64,000 bases of DNA, taken from contig CAWASG010000001.1 in assembly GCA_963784615.1 (NCBI GenBank), forward strand, positions 1,178,001 to 1,242,000, read 5' to 3'. The translations under genes and the position numbers were made by a program. How positions within the stretch are numbered: the stretch's first letter is position 1; the number at the start of each line of letters is the position of its first letter. A model generated the notes under the pieces. It was given only the letters and a program-made list of their open reading frames with translations. It was not told the DNA's origin and made no database searches. Positions 43,671 to 52,104 of the stretch are shown in pieces. This DNA is from UBA11403 sp963784615. Its GTDB lineage: Bacteria; Pseudomonadota; Gammaproteobacteria; Legionellales; Legionellaceae.

Positions 43671-44735
43671 CTATAATTCCAACGGAAGGTGAACGGTTGT
43701 GCCATCGCGGGCTGAGCGGTAGGCTGCGATAAGAAGTTCTAATGACGTTAGCCCCTCTCTTCCATCGACCAATGGTTTTTCAAGCCCTTGTAAGCTATTG
43801 ATCACATTATTGTAGTACAACGGGTGACCGAAGCCATAGACCGATGTGGTTTGGTAGCTGGCGTCTTTAATTTTATCGTCGTCGGGATGGCTATCTGCAA
43901 ATTCCCAGTGCTGAACTTCATTGACAGCTACACCGCCTAATCGTACAGTCCCTTTTTCACCTAAAATGGTAATAGAACCTTCGAAATTTTTCGGATACGT
44001 GAGCATGGTCACGTTCACCGATCCCATTGCCCCGTTACGCCAACGAATGTTCATGACGCCTGTATCTTCCGCTTCAATATTGCGTTCTAGGGTTGCCATC
44101 ATCGCTTGTACTGACTCAACCGGGCCGAGTAGCCAGTGGATCAAATCGATGTAATGGCTCGCTTGATTCATGAATGCGCCGCCATCGAGTTCCCACGTGC
44201 CACGCCATCCACCTTGATCGTAATAGTCTTGTGGCCTGGTCCAAAACACGTTGATGTTGGCCATGTATATTTTGCCAAAGCGTTTGCTGTCGATTGCATT
44301 TTTAAGTAATTGTAAGGTGGCATTGAGTCTGTTTTGCTTCACCACAAACAATCGAACACCTGCTTCATCACATGCCTTGACCATTTGAATGCCATCATTC
44401 CATCGCGTTGCCATGGGTTTTTCGGTAATTACATGTCGGCCTGCTTGAGCAATCATCACCGTTTGCATGGGGTGAAGGCCGCTGGGTGTGCAGAGCGTGA
44501 CGATGTCAATTTCTGTGTCCTTTAGCATCTCCTTCAAGGACACGTAGCTTTCGACACCATGCTCTTCCCCTATCTGTTGGGCAACACTTGGATCGATATC
44601 ACAAACCGCCCGTAGGGTTAATTTGTCACTGTGCTGTGCGATGGCTTGAAAATGGTTCTTGGCAATGCGGCCACAACCGACCACTGCGATGTTGATTTTT
44701 CGTCCTGAAATCAGCCAGGGGGTTGTTGCCGTCAT
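43671..44735 (-). CDS. wbpB: UDP-GlcNAcA 3-dehydrogenase (WbpB)
   Basis: A 354-residue Gfo/Idh/MocA-family oxidoreductase. The NAD-binding fold is IAVVGCGRIAKNHFQAI near residue 14, the conserved EKPMATR near 95 holds the catalytic Lys, and GGAFMNQASHYIDLIHWLLG is the C-terminal-domain motif with the active His. With WbpE it oxidises C3 of UDP-GlcNAcA and so prepares for 3-amination. Its stop is 2 bp from wbpD, and its ATG overlaps the wbpA stop by one base, so the genes are coupled. Confidence 0.93.
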   Translation of the reverse strand: MTATTPWLISGRKINIAVVGCGRIAKNHFQAIAQHSDKLTLRAVCDIDPSVAQQIGEEHGVESYVSLKEMLKDTEIDIVTLCTPSGLHPMQTVMIAQAGRHVITEKPMATRWNDGIQMVKACDEAGVRLFVVKQNRLNATLQLLKNAIDSKRFGKIYMANINVFWTRPQDYYDQGGWRGTWELDGGAFMNQASHYIDLIHWLLGPVESVQAMMATLERNIEAEDTGVMNIRWRNGAMGSVNVTMLTYPKNFEGSITILGEKGTVRLGGVAVNEVQHWEFADSHPDDDKIKDASYQTTSVYGFGHPLYYNNVINSLQGLEKPLVDGREGLTSLELLIAAYRSARDGTTVHLPLEL

Positions 44736-46039
44736 TATGCGCTCACAATATTGTCTTGTTTAAAGGATTTGAATGCCGCTCGTGTATCGATAATAAGCTT
44801 TGCATTCGCAGCAATCAGGGCGTAGTCAAACGCCTGATGGGCTGTGGCTAAAACGACACAATCATAATCGTGAAGCGTTGCTGCAGTCAGCTCGACACTG
44901 TGTAAATCAAAATGATGAGCACGCATGGCCGGAAAGAGGGGAACATGCGGATCGGAGTATGCCACGCGTGCGCCCTTCTTTTGCAATAATTCCATGATTT
45001 CAATCGAGGGCGACTCGCGCATGTCATCAACATCGCGTTTATAAGCAATCCCCAGGACTAAAATACGGCTGTTTTTAATGGCTCGCTCGTTATTATTTAA
45101 TGCTGAAGCGACTTTATTCACAACCCAATGAGGCATGTGACTATTGATTTCACCTGCGAGCTCGATAAAACGGGTATGCATGCCGTATTCACGCGCTTTC
45201 CAAGTTAAATAAAATGGGTCAATGGGAATGCAATGTCCGCCAATACCGGGGCCAGGTTGATAAGGCACAAAACCAAAAGGCTTAGTGGCTGCTGCAGCAA
45301 TAACTTCGTGAATATCAATGCCCATTTTATCGGACAGAATTTTCATTTCATTCACCAAACCAATATTCACAGAGCGGTGAATGTTCTCGAGTAGCTTGGT
45401 CATTTCAGCGACTTTGGCTGAAGAAACCGGCACAACGTGATTGATGACGGCTGAATATAAGGCGATACCGGCTTCACGACAAGCTTCTGTGTCGCCACCG
45501 CAGACTTTTGGAATCGTCGCGGTTGTAAAATGTGCATTACCTGGATCTTCACGCTCTGGTGAATAAACAAGGAATATATCCTCTCCAATCGATAAACCGG
45601 TACTGGTCACTCTAGGTTTAAGCTCTTCTTCTGTGGTGCCTGGATATGTAGTGCTTTCCAGAGAAATCAGTTGACCCGGGCGAAGATAAGGAACCAATGC
45701 ATCGGTTGTTTCCAAGACATAGCTCAAATCTGGTTCGCGATATTTATTTAGGGGCGTAGGCACACATAAGATCAGCGCATCAGCTTCGGCGGCGGTAGAA
45801 AAATCAGAGGTTGCTTTAATGAGATGTTTAACGGCAGCAATTTGCTCAGAGGGAATATGTTGAATATAGGATTTGCCTTGATTGAGTAATTCATTTTTTC
45901 GCTCATCGACGTCTATGCCAATCACTCGGTAACCGACTTCAGCAAATCGGAGCATGAGAGGCAAACCAACATAACCTAGCCCGACGATCCCTATAATGGC
46001 TTCTTTGTTATTTATTTTTTCTTTGAAGCAATTCAACAT
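44735..46039 (-). CDS. wbpA: UDP-N-acetyl-D-glucosamine 6-dehydrogenase (WbpA)
   Basis: A 434-residue UDP-sugar dehydrogenase. The NAD-binding motif is IGIVGLGYVGLPLMLRFAE near residue 17, ESTTYPGTTEE and the Lys-rich TKLLENIHRSVNIGL helix follow, and the catalytic Cys is in GIGGHCIPIDPFYL near residue 260. It oxidises UDP-GlcNAc to UDP-GlcNAcA, the first step toward UDP-ManNAc3NAcA. Upstream, a MITE and an IS110-type element separate it from wbpE, the next pathway gene. Transcription of wbpA from the wbpE side therefore has to pass through about 1.9 kb of inserted DNA or start within it. Confidence 0.94.
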   Translation of the reverse strand: MLNCFKEKINNKEAIIGIVGLGYVGLPLMLRFAEVGYRVIGIDVDERKNELLNQGKSYIQHIPSEQIAAVKHLIKATSDFSTAAEADALILCVPTPLNKYREPDLSYVLETTDALVPYLRPGQLISLESTTYPGTTEEELKPRVTSTGLSIGEDIFLVYSPEREDPGNAHFTTATIPKVCGGDTEACREAGIALYSAVINHVVPVSSAKVAEMTKLLENIHRSVNIGLVNEMKILSDKMGIDIHEVIAAAATKPFGFVPYQPGPGIGGHCIPIDPFYLTWKAREYGMHTRFIELAGEINSHMPHWVVNKVASALNNNERAIKNSRILVLGIAYKRDVDDMRESPSIEIMELLQKKGARVAYSDPHVPLFPAMRAHHFDLHSVELTAATLHDYDCVVLATAHQAFDYALIAANAKLIIDTRAAFKSFKQDNIVSA

Positions 46040-46106
46040 GATTTCTACATCCTTATTAATGATTAGCTACAATTTTACTGATTAAGATAACCTAGCCCCG
46101 TAGCCT

Positions 46107-46277
46107 TGTTATCGTTAAATTAAGGGAAATAATCGGACGTAGGTTGGTGCGTAGGTTGGGTTGAGCGAGAGCGAAGCCCAACAAAACCGCCCATGTTGGG
46201 CTTCGCTCTCGCTCAACCCAACCTACGCACCAACCTACGCTTACATCAATCATTTTTTTCTTAACTTAATGGCAGTG
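46107..46277. mobile_element. MITE family A, copy 2
   Basis: About 171 bp with a worn left end (gttaaattaaggg) and an intact right end (cttaacttaatggcagtg). The inner arms contain gttgggttgagcgagagcga and complement, extended by an extra gtaggttggtgc inside each arm. The flanks ccccgtagcct (46096-46106) and ccccgtagacc (46278-46288) look like an 11-bp target duplication with two changes. Confidence 0.8.
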
Positions 46278-46740
46278 CCCCGTAGACCAACCCGGTTGAC
46301 GCACCAGGGATTGTTTTTCTTTTAGATTTGCGTGTGCGTCAACCAGGCTGCCATGTGAATTGTCAATTTTTTTTTAAAAAAATCCCCAGCGTTTATTTTT
46401 GTTTATAAATAACGCTTTTTAAAAAACTGCTTTTCCTAAAAAACATTTATAAAAGGTTCTGCTAACGGCTACTGTTATCTTTTTTTGATCTTAATCTTAT
46501 TAGATCATGCTGCCATTCGTAATCAACTCCGTAGAGCCGTCACAAGTTGTCTATTCGGTTTAATAAGTGCTGCGCCCCAAACTACAATAACGTGATTTAT
46601 TAATTCATAATCACAGCCTGGTTGACGAGGTCACAGCGTAACCTTTTTTAACAGTTTTACCCTTACCATTAACGCTTTTATTGTTTTTTTAGTTGTGTCC
46701 TTATTATTGCAAAAAATATCTGCTAAAGACTTTTTTATCC
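46278..46740. other. non-coding 3' region of the IS110 element, candidate guide-RNA region
   Basis: There are about 460 bp without a gene on the 3' side of the transposase. The region contains an inverted pair ggttgacgcac/gtgcgtcaacc (about 46293-46345) and a further cagcctggttgacga at about 46613. Several T-rich runs follow. IS110-family elements of the IS1111 type carry a structured guide (seek/bridge) RNA downstream of the transposase gene. The length and position fit, but I cannot define the RNA or the exact element ends. Confidence 0.4.
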
Positions 46741-47808
46741 TTACTCATGACACACCGTTACATTTTGTGTTTCATAAACGATTCCATTCATTAAACAACA
46801 ACGTAATCGTCCGACCAATATTCTGGCAATTGCCACTATTGCCCGCTTTTTACCCCGCCGGTAGCTTAGCTCCGCAAACTTCTTAGCTATCTCGGCGTCC
46901 TTTCCTGTGGCCCGCCAAGCAACCTCAATTAATATTTGCCTTAAATAAGGGCGGCCACAATGACTGATCCCGCCTTGACGTCTCGTTTCCCCAGAAGAGG
47001 ATTCACTCGGCGTTAAACCCATAAAACTATAAGCGTGTTTATTGCTATTAAATTGCTTTAACGTTCCCAGCTCACGACTTAATACTTTAGATGATATCGT
47101 TCCTATACCAGGAGCACTTTTATAAATATCTTCTAATGCCGAAAGCTCTTGACTGGCTTTCGACTGATTAGCAATGTCTTTATTTATCTGCTTTAAATCG
47201 TCTGTTAGTCTCAGCCACTGATCACAGAAATAATCAATGACGCGCTTTAATTCAAAAGGAAAACCATCCATTTTTTTTAAGTTCTTTACCCATTGAATAC
47301 TTGTCGTTTTATCATCAATTAAACTTTCGTCATATCCGAATTGAAATAATTTGCTTTTAATCCGGCAGGCGATACGACTCCTATCTTTAATAATGGTTGC
47401 CCTTAGCCGAGTGAATAATCGTAATCGCTCCTCTTCTTCTCCAGGAATATAAATAGAACTTAATCGATTGTCGGATAATTGCTCCGCTAATTTCTTGGCA
47501 TCCCGTTTATCTGTTTTAACCTTGTCTCTAGACGCCGTTTCAACTGATCCAGGATTTACGACAATGCTCCTTATTCCAGCCTGTATAAGCGCACGATGCA
47601 GTGCAAAACCACTAAATCCAGCTTCATAGACCGTATGTATTTGCGCACCTTTAAAAAACCGTTGTAATTGTTCAATTAAATCGGTTGGGCTTGTTCGCAT
47701 AGTCCAGCTTTTAACTTTTACTCGATCACATATGCAGTAAACCGAATAACTTTTTTTATGGACATCTATTCCTACGTATACATTTTTGCCGTTATAATCG
47801 TATTGCAT
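46741..47808 (-). mobile_element. IS110-family transposase gene
   Basis: A 355-residue DEDD transposase. The N-terminal RuvC-like domain has YVGIDVHKKSYSV (first Asp), TVYEAGFSGFALH (Glu) and DKVKTDKRDAKKLAEQL (Asp pair). The C-terminal transposase_20 domain has YKSAPGIGTISSKVLSREL and SGETRRQGGISHCGRPYLRQ with the conserved Ser region. The frame is intact, so the element may still be active. The gene sits between wbpE and wbpA in the same orientation as the O-antigen block. The ribosome site (aaaggag) is locked in a hairpin, see 47809-47875. Confidence 0.93.
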
Positions 47809-47875
47809 GAGAGTCTCCTTTTTTAAGTTAAGTTAAGTTAAGTTCGTTACTTCTTTACTTTAACTGGAGACTCTT
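47809..47875 (-). promoter_or_regulatory. hairpin sequestering the transposase ribosome site
   Basis: On the coding strand agagtctcc (47874-47866) pairs perfectly with ggagactct (47818-47810), and the second arm contains the GGAG Shine-Dalgarno just before the ATG. The loop includes four tandem taagt-type pentamers (about 47823-47843). Such hairpins limit transposase translation from read-through transcripts. Confidence 0.6.
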
Positions 47876-47962
47876 TTTTTTAAAAATTTTTTACTTCAAT
47901 TCAACCATAGCAACTACCGCTCTCATTCAACAACGAGATCCTTGGTTACGGTTCAAGCCAAC

Positions 47963-49072
47963 TTAGGCTACTACTTCACGCTCACTTAAACAGGCTTTTA
48001 CTGCCGCACAAATTTTTTCCTGATCCTCAAGCGTTAAATAGGGATGCATCGGTAAACTCATGACGTGGCGTGCGGCGTGTTCGGTGATTGGGTAGCGCTG
48101 TTCGCCTGGATAGAGCGTTTTAAAAATGGGTTGTTCATGAAGGCCTGATGGGTAATGAACCGCGGTTGGGATGCCTTTCTCCTGCAGTGCTGCTTGAATA
48201 GCTTCACGATTTTCAACTTCGATAGTGTATTGAGCGTAAACACTGGTGTTGTGTGCTTCAATAGTGGGTTTCTTAACGTCGACTGGCAGTAAACGCTGGT
48301 ATCGTTCTGCAATTTCATGGCGTAGCTCAACTTCCTCTGGGAAGATGGCCATTTTTTCTAGTAAAATCGCGGCTTGAAGCGTATCCAGTCTACCGTTAAT
48401 TCCGAGGCTTGTATGGTGATAGCGTTTAGCCTGGCCATGAGTGCGAATTTCATTCATGCGTGCGGCAAGGTCTGCGTCATTAGTAAAGCACGCACCGCCA
48501 TCTCCAAAGCAACCTAATGGCTTGGAAGGGAAGAAACTTGTGCAGCCGATAGTGGTCAACCCGCAGGATTTTTTACCTTTATACGTTGCACCAAAACTCT
48601 GACAAGCATCTTCAATAACAGGCAGATTATGACGTGCAGCGATGGCATTGATCGCATCAAAATCAGCACATTGGCCGTATAAGCTAACGGGCATAATCGC
48701 TTTGGTTTTAGGTGTGATTGCGGCTTCAATTAAGGCTGGATTGATGTTGTACGTATCTGGATGAATATCCACAAAAACCGGTTTGGCACCAAGAAGTGCA
48801 ATGACTTCGGCCGTTGCAAAAAAACTGAATGGCGTGGTGATAACTTCATCACCGGCAGTGACGCCGAGTGCCATCAGGGCGATTAACAGGGCATCTGTTC
48901 CGCTGGAAACTGCGAGCGCATGCTCAACACCAACGTAAGTCGCTAATACTTGCTCTAACTCCTGCACTTCGGGACCCATAATGAAACCGCCATGTTCAAT
49001 AACTGCCTTTATTCGAGCAAATAACTGAGTTTCGATACGTTTTGACTGGGTTTTTAGATCGATAAATTGCAT
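47963..49072 (-). CDS. wbpE: UDP-2-acetamido-3-oxo-glucuronate aminotransferase (WbpE)
   Basis: 369 residues from the ATG at 49072 (AAGG 9 bp upstream; the frame continues further upstream without similarity). DegT/DnrJ/EryC1/StrS aminotransferase: QFIDLKTQSKRIETQLFARI, HALAVSSGTDALLIALMALG, SLYGQCADFDAI and EDACQSFGATYKGKKSCG, with the PLP Lys in SFFPSKPLGCFGDGG. It transfers the amino group to C3 of UDP-3-keto-GlcNAcA made by WbpA/WbpB. It lies upstream of wbpA and is cut off from it by an IS110 element and a MITE. All five enzymes for UDP-ManNAc3NAcA are present. Confidence 0.93.
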   Translation of the reverse strand: MQFIDLKTQSKRIETQLFARIKAVIEHGGFIMGPEVQELEQVLATYVGVEHALAVSSGTDALLIALMALGVTAGDEVITTPFSFFATAEVIALLGAKPVFVDIHPDTYNINPALIEAAITPKTKAIMPVSLYGQCADFDAINAIAARHNLPVIEDACQSFGATYKGKKSCGLTTIGCTSFFPSKPLGCFGDGGACFTNDADLAARMNEIRTHGQAKRYHHTSLGINGRLDTLQAAILLEKMAIFPEEVELRHEIAERYQRLLPVDVKKPTIEAHNTSVYAQYTIEVENREAIQAALQEKGIPTAVHYPSGLHEQPIFKTLYPGEQRYPITEHAARHVMSLPMHPYLTLEDQEKICAAVKACLSEREVVA

Positions 49073-49240
49073 AGCGTTGACCTTGTTCATCAAATTTAGA
49101 TTGGGCGAGATTTTATCAATCTTGCTGGTTTGAGTCAATCTCATATAAGCATAAAAACTCATTGCATATTCTAAATATGATGCGATAGAGCTTACCTGTT
49201 TTAAGCCGAAACAGGCCCTACTTTTTCTGATGATTACAGG

Positions 49241-50469
49241 CTATAAATAGTGAACAGGCACTTTTAAAATAGATGGCGTTACCCATTCCATGTGTTCGCT
49301 TTGATTAATGACAATGCCAAATGGAATTTTTTGTGCTTGTATAAATTCCGTCATTCCTTTTAGTTGACGTCCTAAAATGGTTGAGCCGTATTTAATTTCA
49401 ATCGGTAATAGTCCAAAATCACCTTCTAAAATTAAATCGATTTCGCTCCCTCCTCTTGTGCGATAGTAATAAGGGGAAAAGTTTCTAACGCCTATATCTT
49501 GTAGTCCTTTGAGGATTTCTTCAATGACAAACGCTTCAAAAGAGAACCCTGCGATTGGATCGCTTTGTAAATCAGTCAGATCTTTAATACGAAGCAGGTG
49601 ATGTAATAAACCAGAATCTCTGATATGACCTTTGGGCATTTTTACAATTGATTTTGTGATATTATTTTCAAAACTAGGCAATTGGCGCCATATATAAGTC
49701 CCGCTGGCAATATCGAGATAGCGGCTTATAGTGGGCTCAGATACGCCCAATGATCGAGCGATATGACTTTTATTGATGATCGTGCCGGATAATTTACTGA
49801 GCATCGTCAAAAATCGACGATAAGAAACTTTATCCAACGCCGGAAAAAGACGAGCAATATCGCGTTGAATATAGGTTGACTCATACTGGTTCATCCATTC
49901 ATTAAAATGCGTTGTATTCTCTGTTATCGGCTCAGGATAGCCCCCCTTCATCCAGGCAGATTGAATGTCATTTCGAGTTAAAGTCGTTTTTTTCGGCAAA
50001 AAATTTTCTTTTGATAATTTGGATTGAAATAGCGAGTAAAAATTACTTTGTGGTTGACGATAGATTTCGTTAGCCTTTAAAGTACCTAATTCAATGATTG
50101 CTATTCGCCCAGCCAATGTCTCCGAAATATTATTGAGCAAGTCTGGGCTGCTTGATCCTGTTAAAATAAAACGACCTTTTTCTTGCCTTTTCTCGTCAAT
50201 GATACCTCTTAATATTGGAAATAGAACAGGGCACTCTTGTGCTTCATCAAAAATGACATGTTTTGAGTGTTGGTTAAAGAAAAATTAGGATCACTGATAA
50301 TACGATCATAGTCACTGGGTTTTTCAAGGTCCATATATTTGAAATTGGATGCCAATTGTTGTGCTAACGTAGTTTATCCTACCTGTCTCGCACCAATAAT
50401 AGCAATGATAGGGAATTGGTTCATTAAAGATTGCGCATAGGCATAACAGTTTCGGGAAAATAGAGTCAT
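49241..50469 (-). pseudogene. AAA/DUF4143 ATPase (copy 6), inactivated
   Basis: From an ATG at 50469 the frame reads MTLFSRNCYAYAQSL, then IIGARQVG, and then TAA (50374-50376) exactly where the Walker A lysine should be, followed by TTLAQQLA. A second lesion near 50275-50290 shifts the frame before HVIFDEAQECP (Walker B). From 50140 to 49241 the frame is open and carries ETLAGRIAIIELG, HIARSLGVSEPTISRYLDI and the nuclease-like pair SEIDLILEGD and PIEIKYG. The ATPase is certainly dead. The 299-residue C-terminal part could in theory still be made from an internal Met. It lies next to wbpE at the start of the O-antigen block. Confidence 0.93.
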
Positions 50470-50821
50470 GATTAATATGTAAAATTGAAAGGCTATGTTT
50501 GAATACTACAGGTTAATTCGGGATTTAACAAATGAATACTATATTTATGACACGGAAGGAATTCCGCCCGAGATCATTGTGTCTGGAAGTGCGCGCTTTG
50601 CATACTAACTTACTGATTTAATCGTATCGATGGGTAAAAAGAGAGTCAGTTCGGAATCTTGTCTTCGTCCTTTAACATTGATACCTCCCATGAAAAATAT
50701 TGTTCAAATGCGGCTTCTGTCATTGCGTGCGGTAGGTTTTTAAATTTGTATTGGTTTTATACGTTCAAATCATTTATATTAATTGTATTTGTTAAATATC
50801 AATACAATATGGAAGCAAAAT
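50470..50821. other. gene-free spacer upstream of the 50.8 kb cluster
   Basis: I see no gene here. A 27-codon minus-strand frame (MGGINVKGRRQDSELTLFLP, about 50691-50608) may be the tail of a lost gene. The region must contain the promoter for the gene at 50822: a run of AT-rich sequence (ttatattaattgtatttgtt) lies at about 50773-50792. Confidence 0.35.
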
Positions 50822-51214
50822 ATGAATAAATACGCTAAATTACTAACCGCTCTTTCATTTGGTTTTGCAACCACCATCGCGACCGCTACTCCGCCTGAAT
50901 TTTTTATTACACATAACAACACTGATGCGCACTCAAATGTATATATTGCTGGGATTATTCCCTCACAACACATAACCAACGCGCACAGCCAACGAAAGGT
51001 TTCTTGGATTGTCGTCAAAGCGGACTGCACAGGACGAACCACTTCAGGCCAATGTTGGGCGATGGTTAAAATGCGCATCGACACCAGCACTCCGGTTAAT
51101 CTGGGTGTCATCACCATTGATATGAACACGGGTGACATTACCCCAACACATATCACAGCCAACGGCTACACCCTAACCGTCAACGGTCCCGGGGAAACAA
51201 CGCTGACCCAATAA
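50822..51214 (+). CDS. small exported protein of unknown function
   Basis: 130 residues from the ATG at 50822 (atggaagc about 9 bp upstream); an earlier start at 50783 would spoil the signal peptide. A clear signal sequence, MNKYAKLLTALSFGFATTIA, with cleavage likely after TATA at about residue 23, is followed by a mature domain of about 107 residues rich in Thr and beta-strand-forming residues. It has two cysteines (KADCTGRTTSGQCWAMVK) that may form a disulfide. No family is recognised. It is the first of four plus-strand genes (50.8-55.8 kb) that all look envelope-related except the last. Confidence 0.8.
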   Translation: MNKYAKLLTALSFGFATTIATATPPEFFITHNNTDAHSNVYIAGIIPSQHITNAHSQRKVSWIVVKADCTGRTTSGQCWAMVKMRIDTSTPVNLGVITIDMNTGDITPTHITANGYTLTVNGPGETTLTQ

Positions 51215-51312
51215 ACGGGCAATAGTACCTACCTTGTTTGTATTTGTTTTATGCCCTCTTCTCAAGTACGATATGAATTCCAATTCAGCTTATATCAGAA
51301 CACGGGCAACGG

Positions 51313-52080
51313 ATGCATAAAAAAAACAACTGTCTCAGATGGATCCCATGTTTGCTTATTTTGGGAGTGAGTGCGTCAGCGAACAGTTTAACGTCACCAG
51401 GTTTTAAAACGCTAGTGACGTTATCCGGCGGGAGTAGTTATATGACGGTTCGACAATCACAGTCTTATATCGCTACAGATGATGAGCGGTTTGATTATAA
51501 GATGCGTTCTCCGAAAGCAGCTCCGTTCGGAACGGCTTTTATCGCCTTGGAGCATGTATTAGGACAATCGGATTTTTTTGTACAATTCGGCGCTGAGTAT
51601 ACTTATTTTAAAACCATCGACCTGCATGGCATTCATACCGTTGGCATAGAGCCTGAAACATCAACGCTGTATGCATATAGCCTGCGATCTAAATCACAAC
51701 AATACCAGGTCGTTGGTAAACTGTTTGCCACCACCTATCGCATTTTACATCCCTATGTTGCCGCAGGATTAGGTGGAGCGGTTAATCAGTGGAGTCAATA
51801 TAAGCCGAAGACGCAAGAAACGGGAAGCATCAATCTAACGGCTCAATATCAAAACCACCAGCAATCCTCGTGGAGTTATAGTCTTGGTTTAGGCCTAGAT
51901 GCTGATATCACTCAGCACGTGCGTGCCGGTTTGGGGTATCGCTTCCAAGATCTCGGTGCCGCCGCTTTGGGTCGAGGTCAAGTTGTGATGAACCAATACC
52001 AGTACCCCGTCGATTTTACGATAAGAACAGCACACAATTATCTAAATCAATGGATGATTCACCTTAGTTTTGTGATTTAG
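51313..52080 (+). CDS. outer-membrane beta-barrel protein
   Basis: A 255-residue protein with a signal peptide (about residues 1-24, ending GVSASANS) and alternating amphipathic strands. The patterns HVLGQSDFFVQFGAEYTYF, PYVAAGLGGAVNQWS, SWSYSLGLGLDADI and RAGLGYRFQDLG are typical of eight-stranded barrels of the OmpA/OmpW/Opa-like superfamily. The chain ends in a strand, QWMIHLSFVI. It is probably a surface-exposed small barrel; no ligand can be inferred. It lies 98 bp after the small exported protein gene and 24 bp before the propeller gene. Confidence 0.8.
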   Translation: MHKKNNCLRWIPCLLILGVSASANSLTSPGFKTLVTLSGGSSYMTVRQSQSYIATDDERFDYKMRSPKAAPFGTAFIALEHVLGQSDFFVQFGAEYTYFKTIDLHGIHTVGIEPETSTLYAYSLRSKSQQYQVVGKLFATTYRILHPYVAAGLGGAVNQWSQYKPKTQETGSINLTAQYQNHQQSSWSYSLGLGLDADITQHVRAGLGYRFQDLGAAALGRGQVVMNQYQYPVDFTIRTAHNYLNQWMIHLSFVI

Positions 52081-52104
52081 TGTATTGAAAAGGAAGTCAT
52101 TGCC

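Noticed and set aside
47823..47843. Tandem taagt pentamers considered as a phase-variable coding repeat
   Set aside because: They lie in the non-coding loop upstream of the transposase, not in a reading frame.
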